DNA from: Erwinia sorbitola
GTDB taxonomy: Bacteria; Pseudomonadota; Gammaproteobacteria; Enterobacterales; Enterobacteriaceae
Assembly: GCF_009738185.1 (NCBI RefSeq)
Contig: NZ_CP046509.1
Span: 499,501-563,500, forward strand
Direction: 5' to 3'
DNA: 64,000 nucleotides
Shown here piece after piece: positions 11,300-22,478 of this stretch. A program made the translations under genes and the position numbers. The notes beneath the pieces were generated by a model. That model made no database searches. It saw only the letters and a program-made list of their open reading frames with translations, and was not told the DNA's origin. Each line of letters begins with the position of its first letter. Position 1 is the stretch's first letter.

Positions 11300-11456
11300 A
11301 ATACTTATATCAAATAGTTTCCACTTAATTCCAATAAATTTTAGAAATTAGCTGGTTTTTGCGGGACGGTGCGCAAAATGACGGGTAAGTGCCGGAATTG
11401 TTTCAGGAAGGATTAAGCAGAACTGGCTTTGGCAGGAGAGGTAATGCAGCGGCAAG

Positions 11457-11480
11457 AAAGCAGGGCGTACCCTGCTTCTT
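11457..11480 (-). terminator. probable terminator of ispB
   Basis: AAGCAGGG, a CGTA loop and CCCTGCTT form an 8-bp stem 14 bases past the ispB stop. The minus-strand tail (TTTCTT) is only moderately T-rich. Confidence 0.65.
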
Positions 11481-11494
11481 AATGAGTTCAGGAT

Positions 11495-12469
11495 TCAGAA
11501 TTCACGCTGAACGGACATGTGCGCCAGGGCTTCCAGCGCGCTACGCCAGGGGGATTCAGGCAGGACTTTCAGGGCCGCGATGGCTTTATCGGCTTCTTTC
11601 TCCGCAGCATTGCGCGTCCACTTCAGTGATCCACACTGACGCATTGCTTCCAGAACGGGTTCCAGTAAATGACGACCGTTACCTTGTTCAATCGCGGTGC
11701 GAATCATGCTGGTCTGTTCCGGCGTACCGTTGCGCATAGCGTGCAGTAACGGCAGCGTTGGCTTTCCTTCGCTCAGGTCATCGCCCACGTTTTTACCCAG
11801 GGTTTTGCCATCAGCGCTGTAATCCAGCAAATCGTCGATCAGCTGGAATGCTGTGCCAATATAACGGCCATAATCCTGTAAAGCCTGCTCTTGTTCAGCA
11901 CTGGCCCCTGCCAAAATGGCAGAAGACTGTGATGCCGCTTCGAACAGGCGAGCGGTTTTACTGTAAATCACCCGCATATAGCTCTCTTCGGTGATATCCG
12001 GGTCGTTACAATTCATCAACTGCAACACTTCCCCTTCCGCAATCACATTGACCGCTTCGGACATCAGCGCCAGAACTTTCAGTGAGCCAAGGCTGGTCAT
12101 CATCTGAAAAGCGCGGGTATAGATGAAATCGCCGACCAGTACGCTGGCAGCATTGCCAAACGCCGCATTTGCGGTGGCTTTTCCCCTGCGCATATCTGAT
12201 TCGTCCACGACATCATCGTGCAGCAGCGTTGCGGTGTGAATAAATTCAATCAACGCCGCCACAGTAATGTGTTGTTTGCCCTGATAATTATTGATGGCGC
12301 GTGCAGCCAGCACAGCAATCATCGGGCGGATACGTTTACCCCCGCCGCTAATAATGTAGTAGCCCAGCTGGTTGATGAGAGAAACATCCGAGTTCAGCTG
12401 GTCAAGTATTGTCGCATTGACGTCCGCCATATCTTGCGCGGTGAGTTCGTTTATCTGTTCTAAGTTCAT
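11495..12469 (-). CDS. ispB: octaprenyl diphosphate synthase IspB
   Basis: Chain-elongating trans-prenyltransferase that makes the C40 side chain of ubiquinone and menaquinone. The first Asp-rich motif is LLHDDVVDESD and the second is QLIDDLLDYSAD; GGGKRIRPM binds diphosphate. 324 residues, one more than in E. coli. It diverges from rplU as in E. coli. Confidence 0.97.
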   Translation of the reverse strand: MNLEQINELTAQDMADVNATILDQLNSDVSLINQLGYYIISGGGKRIRPMIAVLAARAINNYQGKQHITVAALIEFIHTATLLHDDVVDESDMRRGKATANAAFGNAASVLVGDFIYTRAFQMMTSLGSLKVLALMSEAVNVIAEGEVLQLMNCNDPDITEESYMRVIYSKTARLFEAASQSSAILAGASAEQEQALQDYGRYIGTAFQLIDDLLDYSADGKTLGKNVGDDLSEGKPTLPLLHAMRNGTPEQTSMIRTAIEQGNGRHLLEPVLEAMRQCGSLKWTRNAAEKEADKAIAALKVLPESPWRSALEALAHMSVQREF

Positions 12470-12561
12470 CAGTCTGTTCAGCTATCGCTCAGTCAGTTCG
12501 CTGCTATGATAAGCGCCTTTACCCGTGCCGGTGGCATGAAATGTATGACAGATTGTACTTC

Positions 12562-12606
12562 AAAAACGCGGCGGTGAAACGCCCCCATTCACGTTGCGTT
12601 TTTTTT
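12562..12606 (+). other. terminator-like hairpin between ispB and rplU promoters
   Basis: AACGC and GCGTT form the base and GTGAA/TTCAC the upper part of an interrupted stem, followed by eight T from 12599. It points toward rplU but lies upstream of the rplU promoter. It might stop antisense or divergent transcripts; its function is unknown. Confidence 0.4.
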
Positions 12607-12629
12607 CTGCAATAGAGCGCATCAGACAC

Positions 12630-12658
12630 TTGTCTTTGCCTGTGAATTTGCGTAGAAT
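12630..12658 (+). promoter_or_regulatory. sigma-70 promoter of rplU-rpmA
   Basis: TTGTCT (12630-12635), a 17-base spacer and TAGAAT (12653-12658) lie 70 bases before the rplU ATG. This is a good consensus match with ideal spacing in the ispB-rplU divergent region. Confidence 0.75.
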
Positions 12659-12728
12659 TCGCGCCCTATTGTGAATATTTATAGCGCAGCCTGAAATCAA
12701 AGAAGGCAAGCGCGAGAGCGGAGTTTAT

Positions 12729-13040
12729 ATGTACGCTGTTTTCCAAAGTGGTGGTAAACAACACCGAGTAAGCGAAGGTCAGACCGTTCGCCTGGAAAAG
12801 CTTGACATCGCAACCGGCGAAGTAATTGAATTCGACCAGGTTCTGATGATTGCCAATGGCGAAGACGTTAAAATCGGCGCGCCTTTAGTTTCAGGTGGCG
12901 TGATCAAGGCGGAAATCGTCGCTCACGGTCGTGGCGATAAAATTAAGATTGTTAAGTTCCGTCGTCGTAAGCATTACCGTAAGCAGCAGGGTCACCGTCA
13001 GTGGTTCACTGATGTGAAGATCACTGGCATCAGCGCATAA
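12729..13040 (+). CDS. rplU: 50S ribosomal protein L21
   Basis: Large-subunit protein that contacts 23S rRNA and L20. [18 protein letters not shown] is the signature start, and [19 protein letters not shown] is the basic rRNA-binding hairpin. 103 residues, the standard length. Cotranscribed with rpmA, 15 bases downstream. Confidence 0.99.
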   Translation: MYAVFQSGGKQHRVSEGQTVRLEKLDIATGEVIEFDQVLMIANGEDVKIGAPLVSGGVIKAEIVAHGRGDKIKIVKFRRRKHYRKQQGHRQWFTDVKITGISA

Positions 13041-13052
13041 CAGGAGACCTGA

Positions 13053-13313
<261 letters not shown>

Positions 13314-13365
13314 TTAGGTTTTCGTGCCGCGGAACGGCCATCAGGTCGTTCACTGCTGCGAAAAG

Positions 13366-13396
13366 AAAAGCCCCGCACTACACTGCGGGGCTTTTT
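13366..13396 (+). terminator. terminator of rplU-rpmA
   Basis: AAAAGCCCCGCA, a 6-base loop and TGCGGGGCTTTTT form a 12-bp stem with a T tract between rpmA and yhbE. Confidence 0.85.
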
Positions 13397-13417
13397 ACAT
13401 TCTGTCAGGGAACACCG

Positions 13418-15591
<2,174 letters not shown>

Positions 15592-15598
15592 TCCGCGC

Positions 15599-15630
15599 AA
15601 AAAAAAGGACGCCACTGGCGTCCTTTTTTG
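15599..15630. terminator. bidirectional terminator between obgE and entH
   Basis: AAAAAAGGACGCC, an ACT loop and GGCGTCCTTTTTT give a 13-bp stem with T tracts on both strands, serving both convergent operons. Confidence 0.9.
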
Positions 15631-15647
15631 CATTTCAGCAGGCAAAT

Positions 15648-16058
15648 TTAACCAATAATCGCCGTGGTCAGCCGGGCAATACAACAGAGCTGCTCCCGCT
15701 CATTGACGATCTCAATCTGCCAGACCTGATTCATACTGCCGCTATGCAGCACGCGACAGATACCGCGCACGGTTCCGCTATAGACCGCACGCAGATGGCT
15801 GGCGCTGACTTCGATACCCACCACGTTCTGTCCCGGTTGTGAACAGAGCCATCCCGCCATTGAACCCAGTGATTCAGCCAGTGCCACTGATGCACCGCCG
15901 TGCAGCAGGCCAAAGGGCTGCTGAGTCCGCCCATCCATAGGCATAGTCGCTTCCAGCCAGTCTGATTCCAGCCGGGTAAAAACCATACCCAGTCCGGCAA
16001 TCATGGTGCCTTCAGCCATCTGATTCAGTTCTGCCAGGCTGCTTTGTCGTTTCCACAT
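15648..16058 (-). CDS. entH: enterobactin-pathway proofreading thioesterase EntH
   Basis: Hotdog-fold thioesterase that frees misloaded aryl groups from the EntB carrier domain during 2,3-dihydroxybenzoate-siderophore synthesis. 136 residues. The catalytic segment is PFGLLHGGASVALAESLGS, with the conserved Glu in ALAESLGS. It is the last gene of the entCEBAH row, one base after entA. EntH normally accompanies enterobactin assembly, which favours an enterobactin-like product over other catecholates. Confidence 0.92.
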   Translation of the reverse strand: MWKRQSSLAELNQMAEGTMIAGLGMVFTRLESDWLEATMPMDGRTQQPFGLLHGGASVALAESLGSMAGWLCSQPGQNVVGIEVSASHLRAVYSGTVRGICRVLHSGSMNQVWQIEIVNEREQLCCIARLTTAIIG

Positions 16059-16059
16059 A

Positions 16060-16818
16060 TCAGGCCCCCAGAGTTGCTCCGCCGTCGATGACTATATCCT
16101 GCATCACAATATGGCTGGCGCTGTCCGAGGCGAGGAACAGTATTGCGTTGGCGATCTCCTGAGGCTGGGCAATCTTCTGCAATGGAATACCCAGTTTGTA
16201 TTGATCCGGATAACCGGCAATCATCTGCTGCTCATCTTCCGGTTTATGCCACAGACTGCGCTGCATTGCAGTGTCGGTGGAGCCTGGAGAAACGATATTG
16301 CACCGTACGCCAAAGGGGGCCATTTCCAGCGCCACGGTCAGGCACAGGCTGCGCAGCGCCGCTTTTGACGCCCCATAGGCCGACATACCGATACGCGGTG
16401 CGTGTGCAGCGTTAGAGGCAACCGTTACGATCGCACCGGCACGCTGCTGGCGAAACTGCGGCAGAGTTTGCTGGAACAGATTAAAAGCACCGCCTGCGTT
16501 GACTGCCATACAGGCCTGCCAGTCTTCGACCGCTAACTCATCGGTGCTGCCGGTACGTAAAATACCGGCAGCATTGACCAGCACATCAAGATGCGGTGTA
16601 TCTGACAGAAGACGCTGGCAGACGCGCTTAACCTGGCTGGCATCGGATATATCAACAATAACGCGCTGAAAAGGGTATTCACCTTGAGAAAACTGCTTAT
16701 CAAAGCCCACCACAGAAGCGCCCGCAGCGACAAAAGCCAGTGCAGTATGGTAACCAATTCCCTGGCCCGCACCGGTGATCCACACCTGTTTGTCACTGAA
16801 GTCAAAACGGCATGACAT
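16060..16818 (-). CDS. entA: 2,3-dihydro-2,3-dihydroxybenzoate dehydrogenase EntA
   Basis: Short-chain dehydrogenase that oxidises 2,3-dihydro-DHB to 2,3-dihydroxybenzoate with NAD+. The nucleotide motif is TGAGQGIGYHTALAF and the active-site YxxxK is in MSAYGASKAAL; VNAAGILR is also present. The start at 16818 ([10 protein letters not shown]) overlaps the entB stop as TAATG; a longer in-frame start at 16848 would lie inside entB and is rejected. 252 residues. Confidence 0.95.
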   Translation of the reverse strand: MSCRFDFSDKQVWITGAGQGIGYHTALAFVAAGASVVGFDKQFSQGEYPFQRVIVDISDASQVKRVCQRLLSDTPHLDVLVNAAGILRTGSTDELAVEDWQACMAVNAGGAFNLFQQTLPQFRQQRAGAIVTVASNAAHAPRIGMSAYGASKAALRSLCLTVALEMAPFGVRCNIVSPGSTDTAMQRSLWHKPEDEQQMIAGYPDQYKLGIPLQKIAQPQEIANAILFLASDSASHIVMQDIVIDGGATLGA

Positions 16819-17672
16819 TACGCATTCTCCCTCGACAGCAACGCCCACCAGCCATCAATGCTGGGATTTTTTGCCAGAGCGATAAAGTCGATATCGCTAT
16901 GCACCTGACGCCAGCGTGCGGCCAGCGCCATCATGCGCACTGAATCCAGCCCGTAGTCTACCAGGTTCTCATCATCGCTCAGGTCGTCACTCTCTTCATC
17001 CAGCAGCGGCAGCACTACGGCACGCAGCTGTGCTTTGCTCTGTGGCAGAGGCAGCAGTGTTTCCGTCATCACCACGCGGCCGCTGCGGCCTGCGGTATAG
17101 GTTAGTGACATCATATGCTCTTCACGACTGAAGTCAGCCAACGCATCAGCCACCATAAATGGCTTGATGTTGCGCATAAAAGCGTCAGTTGCCGTGGTCA
17201 GGCAGCCAATGTGGGCGTATACGCCGCAGATGATCAGCTGATCGCGTCCGGTTTCATTGAGGATCGATTCGAGCGGTGAGCGATGGAACGCGCTGTAACG
17301 CCATTTCACCAGCACCTGGTCATCCTCATCTGGTGCCAGTGCGGCCACCACTTTTTGCTGGTCAGGATGTTTGTTAAGGCCTGGCCCCCACATATCATTC
17401 AGCAGGGCGCGGTCTTCGGCACTTTGCTCATTCGGCTGTGCGGTATAAAACACCGGTATCCCCTGGGATTTGCAGTAGGCGCGCAGCCGGGCAATATTCG
17501 CCACTACCTGCTCGATCAGCGGACTGTTATCGCCCCAGAAATTGAGGAAATACTCCTGCATATCGTGGATCAGCAGCGCAGCGCGGGCTGGTTCAAACGC
17601 CCAGTTTACTTTGTTGGTCGGCAGTTCGGCTGCCGTCGGCAGCGTGTAAGAATTCAGTTTTGGAATAGCCAT
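16818..17672 (-). CDS. entB: isochorismatase / aryl carrier protein EntB
   Basis: Bifunctional protein. The N-terminal isochorismatase domain (about 1-210, [35 protein letters not shown]) cleaves isochorismate to 2,3-dihydro-DHB. The C-terminal aryl carrier domain carries the phosphopantetheine serine at residue 244 in [11 protein letters not shown], so it can deliver DHB to an NRPS. 284 residues, full length. The start MAIPKLNSY is used; TTG one codon upstream is possible. Confidence 0.96.
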   Translation of the reverse strand: MAIPKLNSYTLPTAAELPTNKVNWAFEPARAALLIHDMQEYFLNFWGDNSPLIEQVVANIARLRAYCKSQGIPVFYTAQPNEQSAEDRALLNDMWGPGLNKHPDQQKVVAALAPDEDDQVLVKWRYSAFHRSPLESILNETGRDQLIICGVYAHIGCLTTATDAFMRNIKPFMVADALADFSREEHMMSLTYTAGRSGRVVMTETLLPLPQSKAQLRAVVLPLLDEESDDLSDDENLVDYGLDSVRMMALAARWRQVHSDIDFIALAKNPSIDGWWALLSRENA

Positions 17673-17693
17673 CAAATATATCTCCTGAAAAAA

Positions 17694-19307
17694 TTATCCG
17701 TTCTGCTGAGTGGCCAGCTGCTGGCGCAGGCGTTTCTTGTCCACTTTGCCCACCGGGGTAAGCGGCAGCTCATCGACACACTCAATACGATCCGGCAGTT
17801 TGAACTCTGCCACGCCCAGCTCACGCAGATGACGGCGCAATACCACTGGTTTCAGTGCACGACGTGCAACAATAAACGCACAGCTTTTCTCACCCATCAG
17901 GCTGTCTTCCATGGATACCAGAGCGGCATGGATCACTTCATCATGACGCAGCAGCAGGTTTTCGATCTCTTCTGCGGCGATCTTCTCGCCACCACGGTTG
18001 ATCTGATCTTTCTCGCGGCCCTGAACGGTGATATAGCCATCAGCCGCAATGGCGATCAGGTCGCCAGAACAGTAGAAGCCTTCTTCGTCAAAGCTGGCGG
18101 CATTGTGCTCCGGGCTGTTGTAGTAGCCGCGAAAGGTGTAAGGACCACGGGTCATCAGGCGGCCGGTTTCACCCGCAGGCAGCGGATTACCATTCTCATC
18201 TGCCACCCACACTTCGTCATCTTCAGAGATGGGGCAGCCCTGAGTGGTGAGGATATGCTGCTGGTCGTCATCAAGACGGGTGTAATTGACCAGGCCTTCA
18301 GCCATGCCAAAGACCTGTTGAAGCTGGCAGCCAATTTCAGTCTGGATACGTGCTGCCAGCGATTCGCTGAGTTTAGCGCCGCCGACCTGAAGCAGCTCCA
18401 GCGAGGCCAGTGCGCGGTTGCTGCCCCATTCCTGAATTGCCTGTAACCACAGGCTGACAGCCGGAGGAACCAGAGCCGCAACGTTAACCTGATGCTGTTC
18501 AATCAGCGGGAAGCAGAGGTTAGCACTCGGGTCATTTGCCATTACCACACAGCCGCCTGCGTAGAACACACCGAGGGAGCCAGGTGAGCTCATCGCATAG
18601 TTATGGGCAGCAGGCAGGGCGTTCAGGTAACGCGTGTGCGGGTTAAATTCACAGATCTCAACGCTGCCACGAATGCTGTAGTAGTAATCATTGTGAGTGC
18701 GCGGGATCAGCTTCGGCGTGCCGGTGCTGCCACCGGAAAGCTGGAAGAAAGCCACTTCATCGGCGGCAGACGGGCTGGCGATAAAACCGGTGGCATCTGC
18801 ATCAATCAGGCCAGAGAGTGAGAGCGTAACGCTGTTCTCGTTATGCAGTGCCACCACTTTCAGCGCGGGTATCTCCTGCTGAAGCTGATGGAGGTAATCA
18901 TCGTTGCTGAACAGGCTGTGCTGGCGATCGGCAATCAGCAGCGCAGGCTGAATTTGCAGCGCATAAGCGCTCAGTTCGTTGCGCTGATGGCTGAACAGGG
19001 CATTGACAGGCGCGACGCCTATCTTCAGCAGAGCAAAAAACGTTACGTAAAATTCCGCTACGTTACCCAGCTGCACCAGCGCAGTATCACCTGATTTTAA
19101 TCCACGACGTTGCAGTGAAGCGGCCAGACGATCTGATTGCTGATCCAGATCGTGATAGCGGAAGCGGCGTGCGCCATCGATGACGGCAATTGCGCTGCTG
19201 TCAGCGTGGCGGTACAGAATGTCCGTTAACGGCAGATCCAGCCAGTACCCTTTAGCACGATACTTTGCGGCCAGATCGTCCGGCCAGCGAGAATAAGAGA
19301 TGGTCAT
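17694..19307 (-). CDS. entE: 2,3-dihydroxybenzoate-AMP ligase EntE
   Basis: Stand-alone adenylation enzyme that activates 2,3-dihydroxybenzoate as the AMP ester and loads it onto EntB. The ATP motif is [17 protein letters not shown], followed by [20 protein letters not shown] and the C-terminal catalytic lysine region [12 protein letters not shown]. The start [20 protein letters not shown] at 19307 matches the family; an upstream in-frame ATG overlaps entC and is rejected. 537 residues, 11 bases after entC. Confidence 0.96.
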   Translation of the reverse strand: MTISYSRWPDDLAAKYRAKGYWLDLPLTDILYRHADSSAIAVIDGARRFRYHDLDQQSDRLAASLQRRGLKSGDTALVQLGNVAEFYVTFFALLKIGVAPVNALFSHQRNELSAYALQIQPALLIADRQHSLFSNDDYLHQLQQEIPALKVVALHNENSVTLSLSGLIDADATGFIASPSAADEVAFFQLSGGSTGTPKLIPRTHNDYYYSIRGSVEICEFNPHTRYLNALPAAHNYAMSSPGSLGVFYAGGCVVMANDPSANLCFPLIEQHQVNVAALVPPAVSLWLQAIQEWGSNRALASLELLQVGGAKLSESLAARIQTEIGCQLQQVFGMAEGLVNYTRLDDDQQHILTTQGCPISEDDEVWVADENGNPLPAGETGRLMTRGPYTFRGYYNSPEHNAASFDEEGFYCSGDLIAIAADGYITVQGREKDQINRGGEKIAAEEIENLLLRHDEVIHAALVSMEDSLMGEKSCAFIVARRALKPVVLRRHLRELGVAEFKLPDRIECVDELPLTPVGKVDKKRLRQQLATQQNG

Positions 19308-19318
19308 GACAGCGCTCT

Positions 19319-20494
19319 TTAGTTCAGGCCAAATGCCCGAAGCATGGTGTTTAGTTTGACGCCGGTTTCCCGCCATTCCGATTCCGGACTGGAGGCCGGG
19401 ACGATACCTGCACCGGCGAACAGACGTACGCGGTTACCGTTGACTTTGCCGCAGCGGATGGTGACTACCCACTCACCGTTGCCGTGCTCATCGCACCAGC
19501 CGACGATGCCGCCAAACAGACCGCGGTTGAACGGCTCCAGCTCGGCGATCAGTTGCTGCGCGGTGGTGTGAGGGAAGCCGCTGAGGGCCGGGGTCGGATG
19601 CAGCAGACAGGCCAGCGATAGTGCAGTGTCAGCCTTCTGGCTTACTTCGCCTTCAATGGCCGTGCCCAGATGCCAGAGCGTCGACGTGGTCAGCAGCTCC
19701 GGCGTGGCTGGCAGTGCAAGGTGAGCGCTGCGGGGATGCAGCACATCGCGCATGGCATCGGTTACCAGCTTATGTTCATAGCGGTCTTTAGTGGACGCCA
19801 TCAGCTGTTGCCCTGCCAGACGATCTTTCTCCGTATCGCTTTCACGACGGGCTGAACCAGCCAGGGGGTGGGTGTAGTAGCGGCTGTCATGCTTACGCAT
19901 CAGCAGCTCAGGGCTGGCGCCCAGCAGAGAACCCCCTTCAGGAAGGGCAACGTGGAAGTTGTAGCTTCCGGGGTTCTGCGTCATCAGGCGAGTCATCAGA
20001 TTAGCGATATCGATCTGCTCTGTGGTGACGATTTCCATCAGACGTGATAGCACCACTTTATCCAGCTGTTGTGCAGCCGTGGCGGCAACGGCCTTACTGA
20101 CCATCTGCATAAATGCTTCCTGCTCCGGCAGGGCAGTGCGGCGTACGATCTCAGGAAGCTCACTCCTGGGGGGCCCCATTTGCTGTAAAAACGCTTTGCG
20201 ATCGAAATACTGGCTGGATTCAGGGATAAACAGGGAAGACGGCTGGCTGGCATCGAAGGGAATCGCCCCAACGAGTACCGGATGGGCAATTCCCTGGCGT
20301 TTCGCATCAAGGAATCGCTGCTGGATCTCTTGTTGAAATCCACTTTGTAGTGACTCTCCACCGAATGCCGGAGTAGTGACGGTGGTAAAGCAGCCTTGTG
20401 CTGCCAGGCTGCGCCATGGTGACATATAGAAAAAGCCACTGGCGGCGGCCTGTGAGGCAAACTGTAGCGTACTTTCTGACGTTAACGATTCCAT
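19319..20494 (-). CDS. entC: isochorismate synthase EntC
   Basis: Chorismate-utilising enzyme that converts chorismate to isochorismate, the entry step to 2,3-dihydroxybenzoate. It shows the MST-family C-terminal core ([13 protein letters not shown] region, [34 protein letters not shown]). 391 residues, normal length. GAGGA 8 bases before the ATG gives a good ribosome-binding site. First gene of the operon, with a Fur box about 30 bases upstream. Confidence 0.95.
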   Translation of the reverse strand: MESLTSESTLQFASQAAASGFFYMSPWRSLAAQGCFTTVTTPAFGGESLQSGFQQEIQQRFLDAKRQGIAHPVLVGAIPFDASQPSSLFIPESSQYFDRKAFLQQMGPPRSELPEIVRRTALPEQEAFMQMVSKAVAATAAQQLDKVVLSRLMEIVTTEQIDIANLMTRLMTQNPGSYNFHVALPEGGSLLGASPELLMRKHDSRYYTHPLAGSARRESDTEKDRLAGQQLMASTKDRYEHKLVTDAMRDVLHPRSAHLALPATPELLTTSTLWHLGTAIEGEVSQKADTALSLACLLHPTPALSGFPHTTAQQLIAELEPFNRGLFGGIVGWCDEHGNGEWVVTIRCGKVNGNRVRLFAGAGIVPASSPESEWRETGVKLNTMLRAFGLN

Positions 20495-20524
20495 CTTGCA
20501 TCCTCATTTAAATGATAAACGTAG

Positions 20525-20539
20525 TAATAACCATTATCA
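20525..20539 (-). promoter_or_regulatory. Fur box of the entCEBAH operon
   Basis: The minus strand reads TGATAATGGTTATTA, matching the 7-1-7 Fur core (TGATAAT-n-ATTATCA) at 12 of 14 positions. It lies 31 bases upstream of the entC start and overlaps a likely -10 region. A partial half-site, TGATAAA, lies nearby at 20513. The rest of the 265-base entC-pmrB gap shows only a small hairpin at 20641-20661. Confidence 0.8.
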
Positions 20540-20759
20540 TTTGCTTTCAGGTGCAGTAAGCTACGTCGATTATTGTAGAGTGTCAATAAAGGTAAATTAA
20601 TTTAGTTATCGTAAAGTGCTGCTTACACAATATCCCATGCCTGGCAGATAAAAAGTGCCAGCTGCGGGCGAGATCCAGCGTGTGAACTTACGCAAAGGTA
20701 AGCATTGCTGATTGAATATCCGTGGAATAGATGAGGGTTTTGCGATAGAGGCAGGTAAA

Positions 20760-21815
20760 TTAGCCGAGATTCTCAGGTAACCAGCAGCTAGCATTGAGTC
20801 CACTACGGTCACTGCGATTAGTCAGACTGAGCTCACCATGATGAATTTGCACAATGCGCTGAACGATATTCAGACCTAAGCCACTTCCGCCATAGCGTTG
20901 ATCCATGCGGCGGAAAGCCTTGATGGCATCGTTCACCGCAGCGGCATCAATGCCTGTACCTTCATCGCGCACAGTAGCCCGGCTGCCGTCCTTGTCATCT
21001 TCCAGCAGCAGCGTGATAGTGCTGCCTTCGGGACTGTAGCGTGAGGCGTTCTCCAGCAGGTTACGCAGCATCAGTCTCAACAGTACCGCATCTCCCTGTA
21101 CCGTGCGCACGGTTGTACTGGTGACAATAAGCTGCTGTTGCCGCAGAGCCAGCAGCTCGTCCATTTCCTGCCGTAGAGGGTCAATAATATCGTGCCAGTT
21201 CAGGGTCTGATAATGGCCGCTTGCCAGGGCCTGACCGGCGCGTGACAGCATTAAAAGTTGCTCAATAACGTGCATCAGCTGATCGATACGTTCAACCAGC
21301 ATTGGCCCCTGTTTCACCCCTTCCTGTTCCAGCAGTTCAAGATGCAAACGCAGGCCCGCCAGCGGCGTGCGCAGTTCGTGTGCCGCATCGGCAGTGAACA
21401 GTCGCTCCTGCTGTAGCGTATGGTCAAGACGACCAAGCAGCTGGTTTAATGCGCCGGTAACAGCCACGATCTCATCCATTTCAGAGTAGAGCGGCAGGGG
21501 TGAGAGATTGTCAGCAGAGCGTGTTACCAGGCTTGTTTGCAGTGCGCGCAGCGGGCGAATAATCCAGCTGATTGCCCAGAAAGAGAGCAGAAGGGTAAAG
21601 CCCACCATCACCAGAGAAGGCAGAAGCAGGGAGGCGATGGCTTCGCGGATTTCATTCTCCACCTGCTCATTACGGGCGTGGGCAGAGAGTGTTTCATTGA
21701 CCAGAAAACTGATTTGTTCGCGACTTTCGTGCCATAGCCAGAAGGCGCTCATCAGCTGACAGCTCATCAGGATCAACGCCAGCATTATCATTAAACGCCG
21801 ACGCATGCTGTTCAT
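20760..21815 (-). CDS. pmrB: sensor histidine kinase PmrB (BasS)
   Basis: Inner-membrane sensor that in Salmonella responds to Fe3+, Al3+ and acid pH and phosphorylates PmrA to trigger LPS modification. Two membrane helices (about 8-27 and 63-83) flank a short periplasmic loop holding two ExxE motifs, E30-S-R-E33 and E55-I-R-E58, the iron-binding type. A HAMP region, the H-box FTADAAHELRTPLAG (His146), an N-box RNLLENASRYS and G-boxes follow. 351 residues. Its start overlaps the pmrA stop by 4 bases. Confidence 0.93.
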   Translation of the reverse strand: MNSMRRRLMIMLALILMSCQLMSAFWLWHESREQISFLVNETLSAHARNEQVENEIREAIASLLLPSLVMVGFTLLLSFWAISWIIRPLRALQTSLVTRSADNLSPLPLYSEMDEIVAVTGALNQLLGRLDHTLQQERLFTADAAHELRTPLAGLRLHLELLEQEGVKQGPMLVERIDQLMHVIEQLLMLSRAGQALASGHYQTLNWHDIIDPLRQEMDELLALRQQQLIVTSTTVRTVQGDAVLLRLMLRNLLENASRYSPEGSTITLLLEDDKDGSRATVRDEGTGIDAAAVNDAIKAFRRMDQRYGGSGLGLNIVQRIVQIHHGELSLTNRSDRSGLNASCWLPENLG

Positions 21816-22474
21816 TTACGTTCTTCCAGGCGGTAGCCAACGCCACGCACCGTTTTAATCCGATCTTTACCCAGCTTGCGCCGCAGATTATGGATATGAA
21901 CCTCGAGCGTATTAGAGCCGGTATCATCCTGCCAGCTGTAGAGATCCTGCTGGAGTGTCTCCCGGTGAACCGTCTGGCCGATACGCATCAGTAAACGCGT
22001 CAGCAGGGAAAACTCTTTGGGCGTTACCTCCACAGGCAGCGCATCAACGACAACCTGCTGGGAGGAGAGGTTGAGCGCGATATCGCCATGCTGGAGCAGG
22101 TTATCGCTTTTGCCCTGGTAGCGGCGGATCAGTGCGCGGACGCGCGCTTTCAGCTCAACCAGCGCAAAAGGTTTAATCAGATAGTCATCCGCTCCGGCGT
22201 CGAGACCGTCAACACGATCGGATAATGCATCCCTTGCTGTCAGGATCAACACGGGCAGATCGATCTGCTCTTTGCGCCACTGCCGCAGCAGGTCGGCACC
22301 GTCACGATCCGGCAGCCCGAGATCCAGTACGATCAGGCTGTACTGACCGCTGTTAACATACGCAGTGGCCTGCGCTGCGCTGGCAGCACAATCAACAGCA
22401 TAGCCTTCACCGGTAAGGGCAAGGGCTAATCCTTGTTGCAGCAGCGTATCATCTTCAACGATCAGTATTTTCAT
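21812..22474 (-). CDS. pmrA: response regulator PmrA (BasR)
   Basis: OmpR-type regulator. The receiver domain has phospho-acceptor Asp51 (VLDLGLPDRDG) and TARDALSDRVDGLDAGADDYLIKPFA. The C-terminal winged helix includes NTLEVHIHNLRRKLGKDRIKTVRGVGY. The start MKILIVEDDTLLQQG at 22474 fits the family; an in-frame start at 22597 overlaps dacB and is rejected. 220 residues. It lies 4 bases after dacB, suggesting a dacB-pmrA-pmrB transcript. Confidence 0.94.
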   Translation of the reverse strand: MKILIVEDDTLLQQGLALALTGEGYAVDCAASAAQATAYVNSGQYSLIVLDLGLPDRDGADLLRQWRKEQIDLPVLILTARDALSDRVDGLDAGADDYLIKPFALVELKARVRALIRRYQGKSDNLLQHGDIALNLSSQQVVVDALPVEVTPKEFSLLTRLLMRIGQTVHRETLQQDLYSWQDDTGSNTLEVHIHNLRRKLGKDRIKTVRGVGYRLEERK

Positions 22475-22478
22475 CGGC

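Noticed and set aside
17283..18446. 387-codon plus-strand frame across entB/entE
   Set aside because: It is antisense to two clear ent genes and crosses their boundary; no domain recognised.
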